A DNA stretch of 13,607 nucleotides, from assembly GCA_002313795.1 (NCBI GenBank), contig DCCL01000004.1:4192-17798 (forward strand). Reading direction: 5' to 3'. Made by a program: the position numbers and the translations under genes. Each line of letters starts with the position of its first letter. Positions within the stretch are counted from its first letter, which is position 1. The notes below the pieces were generated by a model. That model ran no database searches. It worked only from the letters and a program-made list of their open reading frames with translations, and was not told the origin of the DNA. The DNA is from Faecalibacterium prausnitzii. Lineage in GTDB: Bacteria > Bacillota > Clostridia > Oscillospirales > Ruminococcaceae. Of the stretch, positions 1 to 5,084 are shown piece after piece.

Positions 1-42
1 ACCAGAACTGTTGGCTGAATCAGTGATACAGTTCTGGTTTTT
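1..42 (+). terminator. Intrinsic terminator at the left edge
   Basis: A perfect 10-bp stem, ACCAGAACTG (1-10) with CAGTTCTGGT (29-38), encloses an 18-nt loop and is followed by TTTT (39-42). It would end a rightward transcript entering from outside the window. It may also back up termination of the leftward exporter operon, but the bases beyond position 1 needed to judge that are not visible. Confidence 0.6.
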
Positions 43-57
43 CTGTTGTTCATGAGA

Positions 58-146
58 GCAAGAATCGTCCCGTGGCCACAAATTTTCAATTCTTGAAAAT
101 TCTTGCCCTCTTGGGACAGCTTCTTGTTGGGGCGTGCCTGCCCCAA
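58..146. repeat. Cluster of inverted repeats downstream of the marR stop
   Basis: Two clean hairpins are visible. AATTTTCAA (81-89) pairs with TTGAAAATT (93-101) across a 3-nt loop, and TTGGGGC (127-133) pairs with GCCCCAA (140-146) across 6 nt. A competing outer pairing joins GCAAGAAT (58-65) with ATTCTTGC (99-106). The 127-146 hairpin lies about 10 nt after the leftward marR stop codon, so it could slow or end that transcript, but no T-run follows it on the minus strand. Its role is undecided. Confidence 0.5.
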
Positions 147-155
147 ACCCTGCTG

Positions 156-596
156 CTAAGGATGACAAACTTGTTTTAGACAATCGCAGTAGATTTGCCC
201 ATAAAGCTCCAACAGGCGGCTCAGCTCACGGCTGTTCGCTTCACCCATTTGTGCCATAACCTGTTCCTCCTGCTGCAAAAGTGGTTCTACTACATCTTTA
301 CAGAGCTGTCTGCCTTTTGGGGTCAGTGTAATGCCCTTGTTCTTTCGATTCTCTGGCAGTTCCCGGAGTACAAGAACTTCTTCATTCAGAAACGCCCTTA
401 TCACCAAATTGATTGACTGCTTTGGGTAGTGCGTATCTTCGCTGATTTGTTTTTGAGTGCAGCCATCGCCCAATTCATAGAGTTCTGCCAGAACCATCAG
501 GCTGATGTAATTCAGCCCTTTGGATTTTGCGTATTCTTCATAAACACGATCCATATTTCGGAGCTGTTCTATCAGTCGGTTTTGTATGTTTTCCAT
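156..596 (-). CDS. MarR-family transcriptional regulator
   Basis: A 146-residue winged-helix regulator of usual MarR length. The helix-turn-helix lies at about residues 47-72 (TQKQISEDTHYPKQSINLVI) and the beta-wing at about 76-92 (ELPENRKNKGITLTPKGR), flanked by the N- and C-terminal helices that form the dimer interface in this family. It is the second gene of a leftward pair: the MATE exporter stop is only 9 nt upstream, and the ribosome binding site AAGGA (602-606) overlaps the end of that gene, so the two are co-transcribed and probably coupled. MarR proteins paired with MATE pumps (for example MepR with MepA in Staphylococcus aureus) are ligand-released repressors of their own operon; the same is inferred here. 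The inducing ligand cannot be told. The pair appears AT-richer than the citrate genes, in keeping with transfer. Confidence 0.9.
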   Translation of the reverse strand: MENIQNRLIEQLRNMDRVYEEYAKSKGLNYISLMVLAELYELGDGCTQKQISEDTHYPKQSINLVIRAFLNEEVLVLRELPENRKNKGITLTPKGRQLCKDVVEPLLQQEEQVMAQMGEANSRELSRLLELYGQIYCDCLKQVCHP

Positions 597-605
597 ATGT
601 GTTCC

Positions 606-1937
606 TTATGCATAATTATATTTTGATTTCATTGTTTTGAAGTAGTAGGCCGAGAGAAAGGCACTCAAAATCTCCGCCGTTGGCATAGACAGCCATACAC
701 CATCTACCCCTAGTATACCCGGTAAGACCAGTAACGGCAAGAGCAAAAATATCAGCGTTCGGAACAAAGAAATGATTGCCGAGGTACATCCATCATTCGG
801 TGCGGTAAAAAAGCCAGATGCAAATAGATTGAATCCCATCAGCAAAAATGCCACGGAAAACAGGAAAGTACCTCGCACAGCCATATTCAGAACAGTCTGG
901 GAACCTTCGGCAAACAATCGAGCCAGAGGTCGGGCAAGTGGGAAAGCGGCCAAAAAACTCAATACGGAAAGCACCGCAATAGTGCGCAGTGCTGCTCGAT
1001 ACAGAGCGCGTAGTTCTGTGTGGTTGGCACAGCCGTACTGAAAACTGACCACCGGGGCGATGCCTTGTACATAGCCTGCATAGGCTGCAGATAAAATGGT
1101 CTGCACTGACAAAATTATTGCAGCAGCAGCTACGCCATCAGCCCCTACCAACCGCATCAGAATCACATTCATGGCAATCATAGTTACTGTAACTGCCAGC
1201 ATTCCGACCATCTCACTCAAGCCATTGACACAGGCTTTGCGCAGTGCTACGCCATCAAACCGGGGACGAACAAAATAAAGTGCATCCTTACGGTTGCAAG
1301 CAAAAAACACCACACCAATTACACTTTGCAACACATAGCCAGCTGCTGTGGCGTAGGCTGCACCAGCTACGCCCAGCGGAAATACCGCCATCAGCAGGTA
1401 ATCCAGCACCATATTGGTGACACCACCTGCAATAGACAGCCCAAAGCCCAGTCCGGGTCGACCTGCCGCGACAAAAAACATCTGGAAAACAATACTAACC
1501 ATAGCGAATGGAATCAGCAGGAAGATGGGTACTGCATAGGCTTCACACAGCGGATAAAGTGTGGTGTCAGCTCCCATAGCGTATAAGATAGGCTTCCGCA
1601 GCAAAATGCCTACTATGCAAAATACTGTGCTAATAATCACACTGAACAGCGTAAAAAGCGAAAAGTTCTCTCGTGCCTTCTGCGCATTGCCCTCACCCAT
1701 TTGGCGAGACACCAGCGCACAGCCACCGGTTGCAATCATGGTACCGATAGCCAGCGCAATGGCTAAGAACGGCCCCGCGATGCTGACAGCAGAGAGTGCA
1801 ACTGTGCCCAATAGATTGGACACGAACAACTGATCGACGATACTATAAAGATTCATGAAAATGTTAGACAAGATAGTTGGCAGTGCATATTTCAAAAGCG
1901 ATGCTGTCGTGATTCTAAAATTCAGATTGTTTTTCAC
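606..1937 (-). CDS. MATE-family multidrug/metabolite exporter
   Basis: A 443-residue polytopic inner-membrane protein of the length and hydrophobic pattern expected of 12-helix MATE antiporters, which export cationic drugs or metabolites using a sodium or proton gradient. The N-terminus shows the typical MATE start (ALPTILSNIFMNLYSIVDQL, about residues 14-33), followed by a second family-typical stretch around ALSAVSIAGP. The closest known type is the MepA-like branch. The start codon is GTG (1935-1937), supported by AAGGA at 1946-1950, 8 nt upstream; an ATG inside the spacer is out of frame and stops after three codons. A strong promoter and a palindromic operator candidate lie directly upstream and marR follows in the same operon. 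Substrate is unknown. Family assignment is firm; calling it a drug pump is inference from the MarR pairing. Confidence 0.93.
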   Translation of the reverse strand: MKNNLNFRITTASLLKYALPTILSNIFMNLYSIVDQLFVSNLLGTVALSAVSIAGPFLAIALAIGTMIATGGCALVSRQMGEGNAQKARENFSLFTLFSVIISTVFCIVGILLRKPILYAMGADTTLYPLCEAYAVPIFLLIPFAMVSIVFQMFFVAAGRPGLGFGLSIAGGVTNMVLDYLLMAVFPLGVAGAAYATAAGYVLQSVIGVVFFACNRKDALYFVRPRFDGVALRKACVNGLSEMVGMLAVTVTMIAMNVILMRLVGADGVAAAAIILSVQTILSAAYAGYVQGIAPVVSFQYGCANHTELRALYRAALRTIAVLSVLSFLAAFPLARPLARLFAEGSQTVLNMAVRGTFLFSVAFLLMGFNLFASGFFTAPNDGCTSAIISLFRTLIFLLLPLLVLPGILGVDGVWLSMPTAEILSAFLSAYYFKTMKSKYNYA

Positions 1938-1971
1938 AGGGACATTCCTTTCTCGGTTATTTTTGTTTACA

Positions 1972-1986
1972 GTAAATTATATTTAC
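1972..1986. promoter_or_regulatory. Palindromic operator candidate for the MarR protein
   Basis: GTAAAT (1972-1977) and ATTTAC (1981-1986) form a perfect 6+6 palindrome with a 3-bp centre. It covers the expected transcription start just downstream of the -10, a usual place for a MarR dimer to block initiation. Size and symmetry suit the family; binding is inferred. A second inverted repeat, GATAAAT/ATTTATC (2017-2023 and 2028-2034), lies just upstream of the -35 and could be another site. Confidence 0.45.
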
Positions 1987-1987
1987 C

Positions 1988-2015
1988 ATTATATATGGAA
2001 ATCCCTGTTTGTCAA
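1988..2015 (-). promoter_or_regulatory. Sigma-A promoter of the MATE-marR operon
   Basis: On the minus strand a perfect -35 TTGACA (2010-2015) is separated by 16 bp from a perfect -10 TATAAT (1988-1993). Transcription would start near 1980, leaving about 45 nt before the GTG start. This is the strongest promoter seen in the window, which fits an operon held off by a repressor. Confidence 0.75.
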
Positions 2016-2086
2016 TGATAAATTTTGATTTATCGGCGAAAGATGATTTTGCTATGGCTTAAATACGGAACCTCAGCCGTTTTACT

Positions 2087-2123
2087 GCGTACGTGCGTAC
2101 GAACCTCCTGTACGCACGTACGC
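2087..2123. repeat. Perfect 14-bp inverted repeat
   Basis: GCGTACGTGCGTAC (2087-2100) is exactly inverted at 2110-2123, with a 9-bp spacer. Each arm is itself rich in GTACG/CGTAC steps, so the element can form either a long hairpin or several dimeric protein sites. It lies between the exporter promoter and the oriT-like region. A replication, transfer or regulator binding site is possible; no function is shown. Confidence 0.6.
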
Positions 2124-2171
2124 GGCAATTTGCCCGAAACGCACCCTATACAACCGTCCCCCCTCGAAGAG

Positions 2172-2216
2172 CCCACTACACTTTGCAGACCGCAGGGCTG
2201 AAAGTGTCATAGTGGG
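2172..2216. repeat. Long imperfect hairpin in the mobile-element noncoding region
   Basis: CCCACTACACTTT (2172-2184) pairs with AAAGTGTCATAGTGGG (2201-2216) except for a three-base TCA bulge, giving a 13-bp stem around a 16-nt loop. A second small hairpin, CACTTC-CGCA-GAAGTG (2223-2238), follows. There is no T-run, so these are unlikely to be plain terminators. They are part of the structured region that accompanies the oriT-like site. Confidence 0.5.
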
Positions 2217-2298
2217 TTATTACACTTCCGCAGAAGTGCCTTTTCCTCGCCGCAGACAGCCGGGTATGCCTTTTGTGAAGCCTCCTTTGCGGCGAATC

Positions 2299-2420
2299 CA
2301 CATCGCCCACAGGCGATGTGCGCAGGGATTTCAAGGGGTGCGGGTCGCCAGTGGCGACTTCAAAATGCTTGCATTTTGAAGCACTTGACCGAGCCGACAG
2401 GCGAGAAGCAGCACCCCTTG
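2299..2420. repeat. Nested stem-loop array beside oriT
   Basis: Several perfect stems are packed together: CACATCGCC/GGCGATGTG (2299-2307 and 2312-2320, loop 4), GTCGCC/GGCGAC (2344-2349 and 2353-2358), and TTCAAAATGC/GCATTTTGAA (2359-2368 and 2371-2380, loop 2). The last two are enclosed by a 10-bp closing stem, CAAGGGGTGC (2332-2341) with GCACCCCTTG (2411-2420), giving a branched single-stranded fold directly next to the nick-like site. This architecture suits a single-strand initiation or relaxosome region of a transfer system, which is inferred. Confidence 0.5.
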
Positions 2421-2427
2421 GCGCACG

Positions 2428-2472
2428 ACTTTGGTACAAAGTCTAGTGTGTTACACCTTGATAGAGGTGTAA
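2428..2472 (+). other. MOBV-type origin of transfer (oriT) candidate
   Basis: The sequence holds an inverted repeat ACTTT (2428-2432) / AAAGT (2438-2442) followed after two bases by TAGTGTGTTA (2444-2453), then a second inverted repeat TTACACCT/AGGTGTAA (2451-2458 and 2465-2472). The same order and core occur in the pMV158 oriT, where the MOBV relaxase MobM nicks TAGTGTG/TTA; the equivalent nick here is between 2450 and 2451 on the plus strand. A relaxase gene would be expected downstream on the plus strand but none is present. The match to the family core is from memory of that well-studied site; activity is not shown. Confidence 0.6.
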
Positions 2473-2657
2473 AGAACCCCCAATATGCAAAAAGCCCCAT
2501 GCCCAACACCTTGACAGTGCGGACATGGGACTTGATGCTTCCTCGGCCTAGCGGGGTACTCGTAACCAATCCTGACAGGCAGTTGCCGTGTCATTTCTCG
2601 AAAACTGTTTTACGAACACCCAGCTAAATGGGAAAGGGCCTTTTCGCTGCAATGCTG

Positions 2658-3230
2658 TTACAGAAACTCGACGCTGCCGTCCTCGATGTGGTACATTGCA
2701 CCGACGACCCGCAGGCCGGTCTCCTCCTCAATATTATGGATGCAGAGGCTCTTTTCGATCTCCTGCACACTGTGCCGGACATTGAGACAGCTGGCCTTGT
2801 AGGGGTCGGTCTCGTCCCCGATGGCCTTCTTGATCTCGTCCGTGATGAAGCGGATATAGCCGGAAGGCTGCGCATGGATGGCTGCGTCTACCGCGCCGCA
2901 ATGGGTATGGCCCAGCACCACCACCAGCCGACAGCCCAGATGGCCGGCGGCATACTCGATGCTGCCCAGCTGATGGTCGTCGATGACGTTGCCCGCCAGC
3001 CGGATGACGAACAGTTCCCCGATGCCTGCAGAGAAGATGTTTTCCGGGATGACCCGGGAGTCCGAGCAGGTCACGATAATGGCATAGGGGGACTGGCCCT
3101 TTGTCCAAGTGGACATCCGGATGCGGCGGGAAATATCGCCGCTGCCGCTCTCGGCATTCAGATATTTCAGATTGCCCGCTGCCAGCCTGTAAATGGCATC
3201 GGCCGCGGTGCAGACAGGGGTCTCATGCAT
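2658..3230 (-). CDS. Beta-class carbonic anhydrase
   Basis: A 190-residue cytoplasmic zinc enzyme that interconverts CO2 and bicarbonate. Zinc ligands of the beta class are visible: Cys55 in CSDSR, then His108 and Cys111 in HTHC. The Asp57/Arg59 pair typical of the active site is present, as is the conserved stretch IRLAGN (about 76-81). Length matches the short bacterial beta type. The start at 3228-3230 is chosen over an in-frame ATG 18 codons upstream because AAGGAGG (3239-3245) sits 8 nt before it and the upstream extension overlaps the transporter terminator. It follows the citrate transporter in the same direction, beyond that terminator, so it has either its own promoter or receives read-through. 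A link to citrate metabolism (handling CO2 from oxaloacetate decarboxylation or supplying bicarbonate) is inference from position. Confidence 0.93.
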   Translation of the reverse strand: MHETPVCTAADAIYRLAAGNLKYLNAESGSGDISRRIRMSTWTKGQSPYAIIVTCSDSRVIPENIFSAGIGELFVIRLAGNVIDDHQLGSIEYAAGHLGCRLVVVLGHTHCGAVDAAIHAQPSGYIRFITDEIKKAIGDETDPYKASCLNVRHSVQEIEKSLCIHNIEEETGLRVVGAMYHIEDGSVEFL

Positions 3231-3260
3231 TGCAGCAGCCTCCTTGAAGCAGATCTCTGA

Positions 3261-3296
3261 CAAAAATGCCCGGCCGTCCAACAAGGGGCAGCCGGG
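3261..3296 (-). terminator. Intrinsic terminator after the citrate transporter
   Basis: Read leftward, CCCGGC (3291-3296) pairs with GCCGGG (3269-3274) and is followed by CATTTTTG (T-run opposite 3262-3266). It lies 12 nt after the transporter stop codon and separates that gene from the carbonic anhydrase. The 16-nt loop makes it moderate in strength, so partial read-through is plausible. Confidence 0.6.
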
Positions 3297-3307
3297 TGGG
3301 AGTTAAG

Positions 3308-4645
3308 TTAGAACTTGATGACGCCGAGGATCAGACCAGCGATCAGGCAGATGATGGAAACGCCCCACTGCCAGCCGAAGCAGTACTTGATGTGGTCCTT
3401 GATCTCGACACCGGCCAGACCGATGCCCAGATAGGTAGCGGGAGCCACAGGGCTGATGAAGGTAGCGCAGTTGCGGCAGACGACCATTGCAATGGCAATG
3501 TGAGCCGGGTTGACGCCGAACTGGTTGCCGACACTGACCAGAACAGGCAGAACGCCGTAGAAGTAAGAGTCGGTATCGAACAGCAGAGCCAGAGGCACGC
3601 TCAGAACGCCGATGATGACAGGCAGGAAACGACCCAGAGAGGTCGGGATGAAGTTTGCCATGGCAACAGCCATCTTCTCCATAATGCCGCTCTTGCTCAG
3701 GACGCCCAGGAACACACCGGCGCACAGGATGGTGGAAGCCATGCTCAGACCAGCAGAAGCGTGGCTCTTGATGATGGAGTTGTGCAGTTTCTTACCGCGG
3801 TAGTTGACCAGAATGCCCAGAGCGCAGCCAACCATAAAGACGTAGTAAGAGGGGAAGATATCCATGACCAGAACGATGATGACCGCCAGAGTCAGGATGA
3901 CATTGAAGATGAAGTTCTGGGGACGAGCCAGAGACTCATCCTTCTTGCCCTCGTCAGCATCGTCATACTTGCCAGCATCCTCAGCAACGATGGCGTCGCC
4001 GAGCTTTGCAATACGCTTCTTCTCCTGCAGGCCCCAGAAGACAGCAGTGCCGATAGCCAGAACAAAACCGACAACCTGCATGGGCATGAGCTGGAACCAC
4101 AGGTCATTGGGCTCCATCTCGATGACACTGGCAGCACGCATGGTAGGGCCACCCCAGGGCATCAGGTTCATGACGCCCATTGCGGTGACGCAGATCAGCA
4201 GCAGGGTCTCACGGCGCATATGCAGGCGCTTGTAGACGGGCAGCATAGCGGGGATGGTGATAAGGAAGGTGGATGCGCCGCCGCCGTCCAGATGGCCGAT
4301 GATGGCGATGATGCAGGTCATCAGAGCAACGCCAACGACGTTGTTGCCGACCTTCTTCATCAGGGCACCGATGATCTTGTCGAACATACCTGCATCGGTC
4401 ATGACGCCGAAGAACAGGACAGAGAAGATGAACAGGACAGCTGTACCGTGGACGCCCTTGACGCCCTCCTTGATAAAGCCAGCCATTTCATCCAGAGTGA
4501 AAGCACCGGTAGCCACCAGAATGGCTGCGGTGATGGTCGAGACACTGACGAATGCCAGCGCAGGGACCGTGACATTGCGCAGCAGCAGGACGATGACCGC
4601 AATCACCGTTGCAAAGCCGAGCAGAGCGAGGATAGTGTCACTCAT
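3308..4645 (-). CDS. CitMHS-family citrate transporter
   Basis: A 445-residue, about 12-helix membrane carrier of the CitMHS family (Bacillus CitM/CitH type), which imports citrate complexed with divalent metal in symport with protons. Family-like features include the N-terminal TM segment ILALLGFATVIAVIVLLL, the loop GHLDGGGAST, the motif MPWGGPT, and a charged central cytoplasmic loop (about residues 205-245) separating the two halves. The C-terminal half carries RNCATFISPVAPATYLGIGL. The start at 4643-4645 is preferred over an in-frame ATG 18 codons upstream because AAAGGAAG lies 8-10 nt before it, and starting there leaves the hydrophobic N-terminus clean. It is transcribed alone from an upstream region sharing sequence boxes with the citDEF promoter, which supports citrate as substrate. 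The metal cofactor cannot be predicted. Confidence 0.9.
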   Translation of the reverse strand: MSDTILALLGFATVIAVIVLLLRNVTVPALAFVSVSTITAAILVATGAFTLDEMAGFIKEGVKGVHGTAVLFIFSVLFFGVMTDAGMFDKIIGALMKKVGNNVVGVALMTCIIAIIGHLDGGGASTFLITIPAMLPVYKRLHMRRETLLLICVTAMGVMNLMPWGGPTMRAASVIEMEPNDLWFQLMPMQVVGFVLAIGTAVFWGLQEKKRIAKLGDAIVAEDAGKYDDADEGKKDESLARPQNFIFNVILTLAVIIVLVMDIFPSYYVFMVGCALGILVNYRGKKLHNSIIKSHASAGLSMASTILCAGVFLGVLSKSGIMEKMAVAMANFIPTSLGRFLPVIIGVLSVPLALLFDTDSYFYGVLPVLVSVGNQFGVNPAHIAIAMVVCRNCATFISPVAPATYLGIGLAGVEIKDHIKYCFGWQWGVSIICLIAGLILGVIKF

Positions 4646-4728
4646 GGTTTGTACTTCCTTTCCATTTTTCCGTTTTCGGGATATATTCTGTTTTGTCATC
4701 CGGAATCATTCCCGTTCGTTATGGCTCA

Positions 4729-4809
4729 AGTATACAGACCCAAACTTAACCCCCAAAGCACATTCCGTTACGGTTTGTTAAGAAATCTCTTAATATCCTG
4801 TAAGATTCC
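4729..4809 (-). promoter_or_regulatory. Promoter and operator boxes of the citrate transporter
   Basis: A -10-like TATACT lies at 4729-4734 on the minus strand with no good -35, which suggests an activator-dependent promoter. Upstream are GGAATCTTACA (minus strand, 4799-4809) and the inverted pair TTAAGA (4778-4783) / TCTTAA (4788-4793). On the minus strand TCTTAC and TCTTAA start 22 bp apart. The same 11-mer and half-sites recur upstream of citD with a 23-bp offset. OmpR-type regulators bind such direct repeats, so the regulator at 7361 is the candidate binder (inference). Confidence 0.5.
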
Positions 4810-4852
4810 GTATGGATGGTTGGATGCAATCTTGTTCTTTTCGCTTGCCGCA

Positions 4853-5012
4853 GGAGGCTGGGCGGAGGGTGGTTCACTGCCAAGCGGCTCAATCGCAAAC
4901 TTTGTTTGCGATAGCGGGCAGGGAACTGCCGGACTGCCCTGCCGATGAGATGCAGTTCCGAGTTCCCTGCTCCTGTACTTCCCCAGCGAGTTATAAAAAG
5001 CCGCCCTGCCGG
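4853..5012. repeat. Structured interspersed repeat, copy A
   Basis: About 150 bp shared with copies B and C near 11,350 and 11,600. Landmarks are GGCGGAGGGTGGTT, the hairpin ATCGCAAAC/GTTTGCGAT (4892-4900 and 4904-4912), and CAGGGAACTGCCGGACTGCC. This copy is the most diverged. It has an extra private stem, GCAGGGAACT (4918-4927) with AGTTCCCTGC (4961-4970). Its right end merges into the terminator of the sensor kinase. No open reading frame in it looks real. Confidence 0.85.
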
Positions 5013-5037
5013 GTCAAATGAGATCCGACGGGACGGC
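4995..5037 (-). terminator. Intrinsic terminator of the sensor kinase gene
   Basis: Read leftward, GCCGTCCCGTCGG (5025-5037) pairs with CCCGGCAGGGCGGC (5000-5013) with two G-U pairs and one mismatch, followed by TTTTTAT. It is 48 nt past the kinase stop. The descending arm belongs to the right end of repeat copy A, so repeat and terminator are physically joined. Confidence 0.75.
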
Positions 5038-5084
5038 ATAAAATGGCTTATTTATTGTATTGACCAGACACTGCCTTCCGCAGC

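Larger units (their letters stand above)
1938..2657. other. Approximately 700-bp noncoding mobile-element region
   Basis: No convincing gene lies between the exporter and the carbonic anhydrase. The stretch is dominated by inverted repeats, the oriT-like site and, at 2496-2529, another small stem (CCCATG/CATGGG). Reading frames of 69 to 103 codons on both strands run through the hairpins, have no good ribosome binding sites and match no family I recognise. The right limit of transferred DNA probably falls between about 2480 and 2650, because beyond it the citrate-locus genes resume with their own sequence style. No direct repeats marking an insertion target were found by eye. Confidence 0.5.

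Noticed and set aside
1..155. Attachment site matching the right edge of the presumed mobile element
   Set aside because: No direct repeat between 1-155 and 2480-2660 longer than chance could be seen by eye, so element boundaries cannot be assigned.
2176..2569. Overlapping minus-strand frames of 69 and 87 codons in the oriT region
   Set aside because: They read through hairpins and the oriT core. Similar translations recur wherever this kind of mobile DNA occurs, and they look like spurious hypothetical proteins.
3266..4948. 560-codon open frame on the plus strand
   Set aside because: It is antisense to the clearly recognised citrate transporter. Its translation is low-complexity and rich in Asp, Gln and His, with no family resemblance, and it is a by-product of third-position GC preference.
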